A DNA stretch of 64,000 nt from Vanilla planifolia. Taxonomy: Eukaryota > Streptophyta > Magnoliopsida > Asparagales > Orchidaceae. The position numbers and the translations under genes are program-made. The DNA is taken from positions 702,501-766,500 of the forward strand of contig JAIUJO010000072.1 of NCBI GenBank assembly GCA_023846275.1, in the 5' to 3' direction. Shown here in pieces: positions 24,876-42,424 of the stretch (within the stretch, counting starts at the first letter, position 1; each line of letters begins with the position of its first letter). Under the pieces are notes generated by a model. The model was not told where the DNA came from. It was given only the letters and a program-made list of their open reading frames with translations, and searched no databases.

Positions 24876-27800
24876 ATGGCAAAACACACATAGACACACA
24901 AGCACGCCAATACATGCACACATGCACATATGCACCCACACAGGTACAAGTGTGCACACATAAATCTGTAAACATACGCACATGCACACACCCATGCCCA
25001 CACTCCTAATGCATACACACTCATACACACAAAAGCACACACCAATTCGCACATAAATACACACATACATACACACAAATAAAAACACACATGCACACGC
25101 ATATGTAAACACATGCTCACACACACTCAGATGCACACACATGCACTTGCACACACACACACACATTCACGCACACACAGGCGTGCACACATGCATGTGT
25201 TTGTGCATGCAGAAGCACACGTATGCCTATCCACATGCATACCAGCACATGCATACACACACACACACCACATAGCAAACGTACACACACACATATGGAC
25301 AAACACATATACAAATTCTCACTCATGCATGCAAACACACACATAAACATACACACACATACACCCAAACACATGTTTGTGTATACAAGTACACGTAGGA
25401 ATGTATGCACACACTCAAATACTTGACACATGCATGCACCAACACATACTAGAAATGACAAATACATAGTACACACACAAACAAGCATAATCACAAACAC
25501 CTATGCATATTAACATGCACTGTAATTCACACACATGAAAATGCATGCTCATGCACACACACACACACACTCTTAAACAAACACATTCACAAGAACATGC
25601 ACATGCTTATGGACATGCACCTACACACATAAACATAGACGCATGTATGCACATGCACACACACATGCACAAACATGCATACACAAACACAAACACATGC
25701 ACACATACACAAATGCACATGCGCATACATACACAAACATACATACAAATGCACATATGTGCAAATTCACACACATGCACACACATACACACACTTGCAA
25801 ACACACAAATATATATATAAGTCCACGCATATGCATACAAGCACACACATACACACATGTGCACATGCACACATACGCATTCACGATCATATGCATGTTC
25901 ACATGCACACACTCTCACACATAAATATACACACAATTGTGCACATACATGTACATGCACACCTTTACACATAGGCATGCACACATGCACATGAAAGAAC
26001 ATGGACTCAAACACTTGCATGCATCCTCATGCATAAGCACACACACACACATAGATATGCACAAGCACACACTTGCACACATGAACTTAGACATACCCAC
26101 CCACATGCACACACAAGTACACAAGTACACACATAGAAACACAAAAATGAGCACACACACAAGCATAAGTAAATGGATGCACATGCATTCACATACACAT
26201 AAACACAAGCACACACATTGACATACATGCATGCACACACACTCAAACACACATACATGCACATGTGCACAACCCTGACATAGAATCATAGACACATACA
26301 AACACACACATATGAACTCACTCACACTTATATAGATACACGCAAATTCTGACACACACCGACACTGTTGTACATGCATGACCACACACACACGCACACA
26401 CTTAGTTGTGTGCACACACACACATAGAAATGCACATACGCACAAACATGCATGCAAACTTATGCACTTGTATATCCACACACACAAGTACACACACACA
26501 CATCCATGCACAAACATGCTGATACACACGTGTGCACAAGCATGCTTATGCATGTAAGCAGTTACTCATGCATACATGCATGCATGTAAAAACAAATGAG
26601 TGAACACAAGCAAAAACACATACATATAAGGGCACATGCAGCAACACATGCACACATGAATGTACCCACGTAAACACAAGAACACAAAAACCCACAAGTA
26701 TACATAAATGTATAACCACAAACACTAACATAGATACATGTAAACCCATACCAACACATGCACATTTTTAAACACACAAAAACATACACACAAATTTATG
26801 CACATATGCATGCACATGCACACACATGTACATGCACTTACACACATATGCATACAGACATAGAAGCACAAGCACACATTGGAAAACTTGCATGCATGTG
26901 TGCACACACACACACACACATACATGCATAAACATGCATGCACACATAGACATGAATGCTTGTACACACTATGACAGATACAAAAATGCTCACACATACA
27001 AATAATTATGCACACACCAGGCCACACACGCACCAACTTAAGCACACACTACACGTGCATGCACATGAATAAACATTTGTGCACCCACACATGCACAAAG
27101 GCATACATGTAGCTGCACATGCACATGCATAGGCACTTAGACATGTAGACACTCGTGCACATGCGTACACACACATACACAAACTCAAGCACACAGATAC
27201 ACACTCTTATACACACACATGCACACTCATGCACAAAACCATGTGCTCACATGTGCACTCATACTTACACACATGCTTGGACACATGCATACAAAAGTAC
27301 AAACACATGCACACACCTACACACACTTGCACATACACAGACATGCACATGCACACACATGCATACACACATGCACACGAACATACATGCAAGTGTATTC
27401 ACATAATCACACATGCACACACATGCACACACACACACACATATAGACACATACTCACACAAATGTACAAACACACTCATGCAAATGCACTGATGCATGC
27501 ATGAACCCATACACACAAACTCACACGAACACACATGCACATGTGAACATAGACACACCCACATGCACACACATGTGCACACATCAACATAAGCACACAC
27601 ACACACACATGCATATACACACATATGCAAGCACTTATGCAACTATACATGCACTCCTATACACATTGAAAACCATTCACACACTTGCATTGGCACACAC
27701 AAAGACTGACACACATGCACACACACTTGCACATGCACAATCACGCATGCAAACATGCATGTATTTGCAAGAAAACATATACACACATGCACATCTACAC

Positions 27801-28476
27801 ACAATCACACAGACACATGTATACGCACACACATATACATGCACACAAGCATACGCACATAAACATGCATACACATTTACAAATGCATAGGCACATGCAC
27901 AAATGAACACACACACATGCACACACATAATGCATATGTCCATGGTAATGCATGCATGCACAAATGTATAAACACACACACTTGCATACATCCACATACA
28001 CATACTCACGCAAGTATGTCTACATGCATGCACACATGCACCCAATACATAGAAGCACTCACACACACATATACACAAGTGTGAAGGAACACACATGTAC
28101 ACTTATGTACACTTGCACACACACAAAGCCCACAAATAAACATGCATGCACACACATACTAGCTTATGCATGCACACACACACACTCTTGCATAGACATG
28201 CACACAAGTGAAAGCATGAACATAAGAACATGTACACATACTCATGCATTTATGCACATACAACCTACACACACTATACATACCACACACATGCAAGAAA
28301 AGGCACACACAAATGCACACATGCTCTTTCACACATATGCACACTAATGCATGCACACACAGAGCATACACTCATGCACACACAAACAAGTGCACCCATG
28401 TACAAACACCCTCACATGCAAACACATGCACACCCACTCAGACAAGTACATGCACACACAAAGGCACACACACACA

Positions 28477-28520
28477 ACAACATATTCAACAACGTACTTA
28501 ACCACACATATCTAATTTTC
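28477..28520. other. Short non-alternating island in the array
   Basis: AACATATTCAACAACGTACT followed by TAACCACACATATCTAATTTTC breaks the alternation for about 40 bases. I do not recognise it as any element. It may be a relic of the seed sequence from which the array grew, or a filler at a repair join. Confidence 0.4.
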
Positions 28521-31500
28521 ACACACACACACACACATGCACACACACATATGTAGGCACAAGCACACACACACACATACACACATTCACATAAGCCTGC
28601 ATCAAACTTAGATACATGGATAAGCACATAAAGACATGCACACATGCACAAATGCATACGCATACATGGACATATGCATGCATACACGCACACATAAATG
28701 CTCACACTCAATCACACACACATGTGTAGACACCCATGCATGCATTGAGAAATTCATGCACAACCATATGCACATGCACACACTTGTACACACACACATA
28801 GATAAATAAACACACTGACGTGCATGGACATGCACACATAGACACACATTCACACACACAGGGATGCAGACATATACAATCACTTGGTCAAGCATAGAAA
28901 CACATTCACATATGCACATAAGCAGACATGCACACACACATGCATGCACATGTCCAACACTAACATATGCACTCTCATGCATACACACACACATACACAC
29001 ATGTGCATACTCACACATGCTCAAATACATGAATACACACACACAATCACATTCACACAAATAGACACAAAATAGATGTGCATGCACATGTGAGCACTCG
29101 GACACACAGACATGCACTCACAAGCTCATGCATGTGCTTGTGCATACAGCCATGTACACTTCCAAGCACATCAAAATGCACACATTCACACCTATATACA
29201 TATGCTCAAACACAAACACTTGCACACACATATGAAGACACGCACATGTGCATGCATCCATACTCACAAAGACCTACTTCCACCCATAGGCACACACAGT
29301 CATGCACAAACACATACACACATGCACAATCACACAAACAAGCAAGCACAGGCACACACACACACACATACACACATGCATTCACATGCCCAAACACACA
29401 TGTATGCACATCCACACACACGAACACATGCACGTACCCATACGCACATGCATCTGCACACACCCAACATATATGCATACTTGTACGCACACAACACACA
29501 CACACACATACACACCCATGCATGTGCACTAACGCACAAATGCAAACACACATGTGCACATGCACATGAGAAAATGCACACACACATATGTGGACATGCA
29601 CAAAAATGCATGTGCACACACACATATTGACCCATAGAAACACACATGCAAATGCTTGCTTGCACATGTGCACATAAGCACACACATCCACCCACCCACA
29701 CACACATTTGTACAACCATGCTTGCACATGTGTATGAATTATAAAAACATGCACAAACACACATGCACATATACACAAACATGCACATGCACACACAAAA
29801 CATGTGCTCCCATGCACCCACATGCATATGCACATGTACAAACACATACACACGCACATATAGACATTAACAAGCACATGCATACACTTGTAGATGCACA
29901 GCCACAAGAACACATACACACACACACACGTTGGACCACAAATATGCGAACATAAGCTCAAAACATAGGCACACATACATGCACAAAAGTGCACATGCAT
30001 GCACACATGGATACACACATTCACTTGCATGAAAACACATGTACAAATAGCACACATACATACATGAACACTTAATCACACTTGCATAGAAACACAAACC
30101 AAAAAACAAGCACAAATATGTGTGCACGCACACACACCCACATAGATAAGTACACATATATGCACTTGCACATGAACACATGCACACAACAAGACAAGCA
30201 CACATATGCATGCACATGTATACATACATAAACAAACAAACTCAAACATACACAATTACACACACAGATACACACAAATGCATATATACACACTAACACA
30301 CAAATATATACAAATTTACACGTATAGACACACTCACACACGCACAAGCACATGCATATATACACACACATGTGTACATAATTGTGTATTCATACACAGA
30401 TGCATACATTCACATATATATGCATAAACTCAAATGAACAGACATGCACACACACATACATGTGAACTCATAGGCACACAATTACATGCCCACACATACG
30501 CTTGCATGCACACACCCACCCATTATCAAACATACACGCACATATGCACACACAAATACACACAAGCACTCACATACAAGAGCACATCTATGCATGCACA
30601 CATGTGTGCATACACATAGACATATGCATGTACACACATACACAAACATTCAAGCAAATGTAACAAAGACACAAAAAATTATACATGCACAAAGACATGC
30701 ACACATATACAACACAAATAAACTAAGACATGCACACACACACACACACACACTAGCACATACAGACATACAAATGCACACACATTCACACATGTGTGTA
30801 GGCACACATGTGCAGAAACACACACAAAATATGCACACATGTCACATGTAAACACACACATGTACATGTACACACATATGCACTCACACACATGTGCATG
30901 CATAGACATGCATGCCTAAGCACGCACATGTTAAAACACATGCCCATGCAAACACACACATACACAGGCATATGCACACATGCGTGCACACTCACTCACA
31001 CATACAGACGTACGTGCATAAGCATAAGCCCACAAACACGCACATATGTGTGAATAAGAAAATTTACACACACACACACACGTCAATGTGCACATGAACA
31101 TACACATGAATAGAAACACTTGCAAACACACACACACATGTAAACACACACACGCACACATGCACAAATGCACTGTATGCATATAAACACACAAGAAGGC
31201 ATGAAGAAACATGCACATGACCACACAAACCCACACACATCCATAGAGAGAAGCACACACTCAGACACACAAATATTTGAGTGCATAAACTAACACACAT
31301 AAGCACACACTAGCATGCATATGCACACACACACATGTATGCCCAAACACACACTCACAAAAAAATCAAACTTGTACACACACACACATGCACACTCGTA
31401 TGCACACACATGTACATGAGCAAAAGCTCACACACTACACAAATGTGTACACGCACATGCACAAAGGCACACACACTCATATGCACAAGCACAAGCACAC

Positions 31501-34500
31501 ACACACATGCATACACACAAATAGCAACACATGCACATGTGGATGCACACACACACATGCATTAACATATATACACATGTGCCTACATTTACATGCACAA
31601 GTAGCATGCACCAACACAAACATGCACACTCTTGGATGCATATACACACATGCACGCATGCATACACACACACACACACACACAGATATATATATATAAG
31701 CACACACACAAGCACATATATATGCACACACACACATGCACACATACACACACAAGCAAACATTAATGCTCAACACACATGCCTATGCTCACACTCGCAT
31801 GGACACCCAAAACCATAGATGCACGCACAAATGCACAAATACACTTGCACACACATGCACAAGCACACACAATTACATGTGCACATGCACACACACGTGC
31901 ACATGCACACACATGATTACACTCATGTACACATGTAGACATACATGGTATGTGCATACACACGATCACACACATGTGCACACACACGATCATGTGTACA
32001 CTCAAGAATGATTGAAAAAATACACAAACACACTTGCAAATGAATGCACACGCACTTGCACATACCCACATAGGCATGGACAGACATAAACACACACACT
32101 AGCACTAACACTCGAAGATGCATGCACATGCACATACACACACACACGCACGTGAGAATGTAAATATATGCACACACACACATGTGCACATGCACATGTA
32201 CACACACATGCATACACATACATGCACACACTCACACACACATGCACATGCACATTCAAAGACATGTACTCATGCACACACATTGGCATGACATGTGGAC
32301 AACCTACAGACATATATGCATGCATCCACCCACATGCACACAAACACACATACATACATATACACATACACACAAGTACATGCATAGAAACACACCTGTG
32401 CACTCACACCCACACATGCACACACATCCACAGGAAAAGACACACATACACATGATTAGGTAGACATACACACAAGCACACATGCATTTGCAAACACATC
32501 CACACATGCAGAAACAAGACCAAGATGCACAAACATGCACATGACACATAGAGAGACCCATGCAGACACACACAAAGGCACATATGCATGTGTAATCTCA
32601 TAAACAATCACACATGTACACATGCAAAACACATGTATACCCACACATGTTCATATGCACCTACATGCACACAAATGTATGCATAAATACATAGATAAGC
32701 ATAAAGACACACAAAGATGTACACACAGACAACCACACACATGTACATATGTACTCACTTTCAATCACAAACAAGCACACTTGGACACTAGCACAAACAC
32801 AAACACACATATACATAGACACATGCAAGTGCGCACAGGTGTATGAATACACACAGTCCAACAACAAAAGATATATGTTCACACATGCTCACAACATACA
32901 AACAAACACAAACACATGCATGAAACACCCACAAATACACAAATAGACACACATTCACATTCATATATACACACACAAGTACACAGACACACATACATAC
33001 ACAAATGAACACACACTAATGCCATGCACAAGTACAAACACAACCACACACAAACACATCCACACATACACAAATGCACACACTCACACAAATGCATACA
33101 CACATGAATGCATGTACACGAACATGCAAGCACGCATACATACACATGCATGCACAAGCACCCACACACATACCACACGCATGTGCACACATGTATGCAC
33201 ATACAAGCACACTCACATATACACATTTAAAAACATAGATGCACACACACAGATATGCACATGCACACTCAAACACATGGATAGTCACACCTGCTCACAT
33301 GCACTTAGATGTACAAAAATGCATGCATAAACACATGCACACACACACACACAAGCAAAAAATTACCCAAAGGCACACACACACACATAAGCACACACAT
33401 AAGCACGCACATGTGCACACGCACCTTTGTACGTGCACACAGACTCACGCACTTCTAGACACACACATGTACATCTACATATGGGCACACGCACATACGC
33501 GCACAAATAAAAACATAAATAGACACATGCACACACCGCACACAAATTCACACATCTCTAAGCATATGCATGTTCACATATACTCAGGCATGCATAAAAA
33601 CACATGCACACACGCATACACACTTGTACATTCATGCCCACACATATGCAAATACATAAATACACACACACACAAACATAGTGCACATAGCACAAACACA
33701 TTCATAGACTTATGCATGCAAACATAAATAAAGAAATATACAAATGCATACACACATTCATACTCAAACATAGACACACACACAAGCATACATATACATA
33801 TACACATGTATACACAAAAACATAGGCACGCATGCTTGCATTCATGCAAGGCACACATGCACAGACGTACCCTTCCACGAACACAAGACCACATGTGTGC
33901 ACACACACACATTTACAATCACTTAAGCATACATGCAATCAGATGTACACACAAACTTTGACATGCACTCACACACACACACAAGTATATGAGAAAAGGA
34001 AACACACACACGCAAATGCACAAGCATATTACCAAACACATGCACACACAAAGCCTCATAAACATACACACATGCACACACACACACACAAACACACAAA
34101 CACACATACACACTCACGGATGCATAAACAAACAAGCATAAGCACACAAACACTGACAACACAAACAAATGCACACACACACATACACATGCATAAGCAT
34201 GCACACCACACATGCACACACACACACACATGGAAAAAAGCACATAAACACATATGAACATGAAGATATAGACATGCAAATAAAGTGATACATGTACACA
34301 CACGCACATGAATGTACATGCATCTGTGCATGCACATGCATACATGCATAGACACAAAAATAGACACTCATGGATAAATAGATACACATAAAAACTTGCA
34401 TGCACATAAACATGAGGATGTACATGCATAGACACAAATATATACCCATACACATAGATGCACGTATAGACACATGACAACACACACACATGCACACAGT

Positions 34501-37500
34501 TGTATATGTACACACACAAACACAAATAAGAACACATGCACACACATAAGCACATATGAATAAACATAGATGCACATGCACACAAACAAATGACCACACA
34601 TGCACATGAACATGGACGCATGTACACAAGCATACATATGCACACATATGTGCACACACACACAAACATGCATGCACACACAAGAGTAGAAACACACACA
34701 CCTATGCACACACATGCACATAGACACAAACATGCACACACACCCTGATCTATACAAAAACACACACACACATACACATGTACACATATGCAAATACACA
34801 ACAATACATACACACACATTCACACATGTGTGCCTTTACACACAAATAAAATGCATAAGCAAAAAAAACACATGCGCACACATAAGCACATGCAATTACA
34901 AATGTAGACATGCACACACACGCACATGAATAGACATGCAAACACACATACATACTTGTCCTAATTCACACACTTGCATCCACGCACACCTATGTGCATG
35001 ACACACACACATGCACACCTAAAAATTCATGCACAAGGGCACAGAAATGTACAAACATAAGCACACACACACACACACATACATGCATGCATACATGCAT
35101 GTGTATAAGCATATACATGCTTACATAGACACACACAAACACATGCAAAGTCACACATGCTCACATGTACTGGTACACACACATAAACACATGCACACAA
35201 ACCCATATATGCACATACACACACAAGCATACTTGTAGACACATACACACACATGCAAACCCACACACACAAACACACGCACACACCCATGCACTTACAG
35301 ACACACACATTTGTGCACATGTAAACATAGATATGCACTCTCACACACACCAACACCTCATCCTCCCCCTCACACACACATGTTCTTATGTAGCACACAT
35401 GCACACATGCTCAAACACACAAAACAATACACATGTGCAAAGACACATGCACACATACATATAAATGCAAACACATAGACACGTGCATGCATGCAAGTGC
35501 ACAACCTTACATACAAATGAGGATACATAGGCCCAAACATGTACACAAATACACCTGCACACAAGCACATAAGCTTGCACACACACACACACAAAAACAT
35601 GTACATGCACACATATGCACTCACACACACAAGGACACATGAACACATGAAAAAATATAAAAAAAATACACATATGTGCATAGAACACATGTACATGCAC
35701 ACACAAATAGATACATATGCACAAAAATGCACATGCATGAATAACACACACACACATACACATTCACATAGATAGACACTTGTGCACACATACATGCATG
35801 CTCACTTGCACACACACATACATATACCCAAACACACGCACACATGCACAACACATGCTCACACACCCACACACGCACATGTACGCATGCATCCTCGCAT
35901 AGAATGCATGCACACACTCACACACCCACAAAAACACAAAAAACATAAACACATACACACAAAAACACAACACAAACACTCACACACACATGTATCCACA
36001 TTACACTCACATAGTCATTGAAACACATGAACATACTTGTATGCATGTACACACAAAAATGTACACCTACACGTATTCGTGTACACGCAAGCACATGCTC
36101 ACACATACACACATCGACACTCACACACATGCATATCCACACACATAGGCATTCGTGAACACACGTACATAAGCACACACCCACTTGAATGTCATGTACA
36201 CACACACTCTCGCACACACACATGTGCAAGTGAACATGCACACACACATACACAAACATACATGGACACACATATGCATATCCACACACACAAGCACACA
36301 AAAGCACAAAGTCGCATACAAATGTATGCATACACGCACATGCATTGTCGCATGCACACAGGCTCAAATGCATGCACACATGCATGCACTACACACACAA
36401 ATAAGAACACATGAACACACAAGTATGCAAAAACATGTGCAACCACATACACCCACACACATGTGCATACACATATGCATGCCTGCATAGTTACGCACAC
36501 ATGTACATGAACACGTACACACAAACATGTGCACACACATACACCCATGCAAATGTTCACTCGCACACATGCACACAAACACTTAGACACACATAAATGC
36601 ACACACAAATAAACACATATGAACAAACTTATAGATACAAACGTACACATGCACACGAATGCACACACATGAACAAATGCATTCACACATATGCACTTAT
36701 ACACATACACCAATGCATGTATGCACTTATGCATAGACCAACAACTACAAACACAAACACGCACATGCACATACATACACTTGCATGGACATGCATTAGG
36801 ACTCCCACATGCAAGCAAGCACATATATAAGCAAAAACACTCGCACACATGCATGCACACGCACGCACATACTCATTCATAGACGATCATGTAAACACTT
36901 GTTCCTGCACATGCACTCACATGCATCTGCATGCTTATTCCCACATGCATATGTGTAGACATACACACATATGGATGTACATGCTCACACATGCACAAGA
37001 ACAAGCATAAGAGCTCACATACGTATGCACACACATACTAAAGCATAAACACATATGCAAACATATTCGCACACATGCATAGAAGTAGACATACACATGC
37101 ACAAGCAAATGCATGTACACACACATACACACAAATACATACACAAATATGTACATTGACACACATATGAACCCACACACACATAGACACAGATGCACGA
37201 ATATACACATAGACATGTGCACACAGATACAAAAACACACATGCATATATGCATACATAAACACACACACACATGCATGCTTAGAAAAATATAAATGCAC
37301 AGACACACACTTGCACACACAGTCACACATGCATGCATGAACATGCACACATGTGTGCATCTATATAGGTACATGCACAAAAAACATACACACAGGCTCA
37401 CACACATGCACACACATATGCACACACATACATGCACATAAACAAACACACTCACCCATATACACACATGCACTCAAATGTGCACACACATACATACAAG

Positions 37501-39816
37501 TGCAAAAGCACACATGAAAAAAATTGCACATACATACTCACACAAATGCATAGGCACATACACACATAAGTACTGAGACATGCACATGTGCAAATGATTG
37601 CAAGAACCTACAAACACAAAAATACATAAACCCATGCATAAAACTAATTAAACAAATACACACACTCACCCATACACAAAGATGCATGCACGTGTAGACA
37701 TACATGCGCACACACTCACTCACAAACACACACATGTGCATGCACACAAACATGTAAACATGTACAAACATTCACACACACACACACATGTTGGTAGGCA
37801 TAGGAAAAAAATTACAAAAGCACACACATGTGCTCAGGAACATGGACCCATGCACACACATACACATACACAAACACATGCATGCACACATGCATCGACC
37901 TATATGCAAACATGCATTAACATGCACACACACACACCCCCTACACATGCTTACATATGCAAATCAACCCAAACACATAAGAAAACACATGCAAACAAAT
38001 GTGCAAAGGCACACAAACGTAAACCATGCACACACATGGACATAGTTAGACATGCATGTGTGCACATGCTCACAACCACACATGAACATACACATAGACT
38101 GCAACATGTGTACACACATACACATACATACATAACACAAATGTACACACACATGCATATATACACATAGATGCACACACTCACAAACATTTATGCATGC
38201 TAAAACGCACACAGATGCATACACACACACATGAAAACTCACATTTAGAGACATGTGCATGAACACGTGTATACAAATAATCTCAATGATATAAAAACAT
38301 GAACACATACATGCACATACACACACACATATAAACATATGTACACACATACATATGTATTTACACATGCAATCACATATGAACACATGCATACACACAT
38401 GCACAAACATGCAAACATGCACACACATGCATGCTTATTCACACATACTCACACATGCACACACATGAATACATACACATAATCGCAGATACATGAACAT
38501 GCACATAGGTATGCACACAAGAAAATTCATACACCTATGTACATACATGCATGCATGTAAACATGCACACACTTATACACATATAGAATCACATAGACTC
38601 ATACACCTACACACTCTGAGATATGCACATGCATATCTGCATGCATAAAACTACTCACATGTACATGTATATGTACATGCAAAGGCACTCATAAACATAC
38701 ATGCATGCATGAACATCTACATACACACTTGCAAGCACCTGCACACACATGCATAGTCATGCACAAATACATATGCACACACACACATACACACACATAT
38801 ACGCACACATAAGCATGCACATATGCACACACATATGCTTAGACACATGCAAAAACACTAGGAAATAGGTACACACACATGCATATGCCTATGTACACAC
38901 ATTTGCACCCAAACACACACATGTACAAACATGTGTGTACACTGGCACACATGCACACACACACACACAACATATACATACACCCATGCATAAGCATGCA
39001 TACATGCACATGAACACATAGGAACACCTAGACACAAACTTTCATACATATGCACACATGCATTTAGATGCACATTTGCACACACATGTAGAGACACATC
39101 CATAATCAGACATATGCACTAGTACACACATATGAACACATATACACATGTGCTCTCATGTGCACATGCACATGAACTCATACAAACACACATACACACA
39201 TGCACAAACACCAACAAAACATGACCACAAACACACATGCACTCACACATGCACACATGTGGTTGCATGCACATGTACACACACATACATTTATGGTGGC
39301 ACACAAATGCATACACCCACACTCATACAAACACACCTCTCCTTACATACAAAGTTTGCACACACATACACACACAAAGATATAGACATGCATAAACACA
39401 CAAACATACATATGCAAGCATTCAGACATAGAAATAAACACACATACATAGATGTGAATGCACATCAACACACATGCACAAACATGCAAAAAATCTTATG
39501 CACTCTCACATAAAAATATGAACACATGCACATGCATAAGCCAACATACAAAAACACACACCTAAGCATAAATAAAGACACAAGCACATATGCAAACACA
39601 CATACATGTATAAATGAACATATACATAGTTTCATGTCACAAACTCACACACACATGTACATGTTCACATGCACACCTGCATGCAAACACACAACACACA
39701 TGGATGGATGTAGAACACACGAACACACACTACTCGCACAAACACATATGTGTGCACATATGCACATACTTGCTTCAACATGCACACGTGCACATGCCTG
39801 CACATACATAGACATA

Positions 39817-39865
39817 TCACATGAACTCTTACACCAAATATAGCTACAAACTAAGGCACAAACTC
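39817..39865. other. Short non-alternating island in the array
   Basis: ATCACATGAACTCTTACACC followed by AAATATAGCTACAAACTAAGG interrupts the CA texture. It is too short for any domain or element to be recognised. Confidence 0.4.
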
Positions 39866-40530
39866 ACATACACACAACAACAACCAATCACACACACGTG
39901 CATACATACACACACATGTACACACAAAATGCACAAACAAGTACCTGCACATGCATTTGCACAACTATAGACATGTACAAATGCACATGAACACACAAAC
40001 ACACACACCCACTAACACTTCCATGCATCAACATGCACACACATGCATTTACATACACAACCACACATAGCACGCTCACAAACACATGCACACAAATACA
40101 CACTATCACTCATATGTATGCATAGGAAGACACACACACATATCCACTTGAGCATGTCTATGATCACAGGCATGCTTGGACACATGCATGTGCATGCATA
40201 GATGTACACACATGCACACATATGGATACACACACACGTACACACATGCACACACACACATACATATGCACATGTCTACACACATATACATGCACACACA
40301 TGCTTGCACATGCACATTGATACCCATATATAGGTATAGAAGCACACATGCACACATGCATACACCTATGTATGTACACACACACACACATGCTCATATA
40401 TACACACATGTACGCACCCACAAATATGCACATGCATGCAAGCAGACACACCCATGTGGATGTGCACATTCACTCACATGCACACACAGTTATATCACAC
40501 GTATTCTTGCACACTTGCATAACACACACA

Positions 40531-40580
40531 TGCATACACTCAGATCACACACACATGCATACACTCAGATCACACACACA
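40531..40580. repeat. Exact 25-bp tandem duplication
   Basis: TGCATACACTCAGATCACAC followed by ACACA occurs at 40,531 and again at 40,556 without a difference. In such a diverged array, a perfect copy points to a recent slippage or unequal exchange event. Confidence 0.9.
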
Positions 40581-41032
40581 TGAGAGCACACATGCACATA
40601 GATACACACACAAACACACAAACTCACATGCATACACATGCACACTTGCCCACAGACAAAAAATATCCTCAAATGCACGCACATGAATGCATGCACTCAT
40701 CTACACACACATGCACACAAAAGCATATGTAGAGATGTACACACAAATACAGACACGCATAGGCATGCACACACACAAACACACATGCATATAGGCACAC
40801 ACACACCCCCACACACTCACACATGCATATATACAGACACAAAAACACAAACACAAACATGCACACACATGAGCAAGTGCAAAGGCCCCCACACACACAT
40901 AGATACATACCTATGCATACACACAAACACATATGCATATTCACTTTAAGTATGCATATGCACACATATGTAGATATGCACATGCACAAGCACATGCATA
41001 CATAACTACACCTCCCCACACATACACACACA

Positions 41033-41086
41033 CATACATACATACATACATACATACATAAATACATAAATACATAGATACATACA
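41033..41086. repeat. (CATA)n tetranucleotide run
   Basis: Seven consecutive CATA units, followed by AATACATA and GATACATA variants. It is the clearest pure tetranucleotide patch in the array and fits local slippage on a C-to-T variant of the CA repeat. Confidence 0.9.
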
Positions 41087-42424
41087 TGCATGTTTACACA
41101 CATACACAAGTGTATAGATAGACATGCCTGCACGTACACACATGCGCCCACAAACACACACACATTTACAAAAGACAAACACACGCATGCACATGTATGC
41201 AATATACACACATGCACACACTTTTATGCAAATGCTCATGCCTACAAACACACAAAAACATGCACAGGCACAAACAAGTGCATCCACATACACATACACA
41301 TGCACATGCACAAATACACACAACTGCACACTCACAAGAACACAGGAACAAAAAAACATGCACAGACATACACAAATGCACACATACTCACACATGCACA
41401 AATACACATTTTACATAAATGCTTGTATGCACACATACATGGATGTGCTCATATGCACACTTAGACCCACACAAGAAGACATGCCCACATGCACTCATGC
41501 ACAATTTCATTGCACACATTCACATACAAACATGCTCCCACACAAATGCACACACACACACATGCATAGGCACATACCCACACACACACACACATGCACA
41601 CACATACACACATGCATGCACACACACACAAAAAAATACTTGCTCGCAAACATGCACTCATACATATGTAGACATGTAGACACATGCATTACATATGCAC
41701 ACACATTCTCATGCACATAGATGCCCACTTATATGCATATAGGTACACACACTTAGACCCACACATGATGGCACACACCCATGCACGCATAAAAAAAGGC
41801 ACTCACACAGGCACACACATTCACACGCATGCTCACCTACATACACACTGGCACGCACACACATGCACGCACACACACACACACTCATTCACAAACACAT
41901 ATGCACAAATGCACATATCCACACATTTATACATGTAGAAGTATGGACATATGCACATGCATGTGAATGTACACACACACACAAATAAAAACATACATGC
42001 ATAATCATAGGAATACATGCACACACACATGCACCCAAAAATATGCACACACATGTGCACACAAACACAAGCACACATATGAATGCACACAAATGCACAT
42101 ATACATGCACTCCCAAATGCACATACATTATCATACACACATGAACACACATAAGAATACACTCATGCACACACTCACATGAGCACACACATAATAAAAA
42201 ATAAAAATATACATCCAAACACACATAAAATCATGTGTGCACGTGTGGGCTCTCACACGTGCACACACACACACTCGCACACACTCATGCATGCACACAC
42301 ATGCACACACTTGAACACACAAACATGAGCATACTTCCACACTGTGCTCATGTACACACATGCATAATCAAATGCACACAAATACACATGTAGACATGCA
42401 CACATGCAAGCACAGACAAACATC

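Noticed and set aside
24700-25050. A long hairpin or foldback centred at 24,870
   Set aside because: Only 12 bases are a perfect palindrome. The reverse complement of the left flank does not follow the right flank beyond general CA texture.
33923-34819. A 298-codon minus-strand frame, and similar ones at 29,206-30,057, 47,403-48,152 and 62,843-63,637, as possible Cys-rich or His-rich proteins
   Set aside because: They consist of CA/TG repeat read in frame, overlap equally long frames on both strands, and follow from the absence of stop codons in alternating DNA. No signal peptide, domain or regular cysteine spacing is visible.
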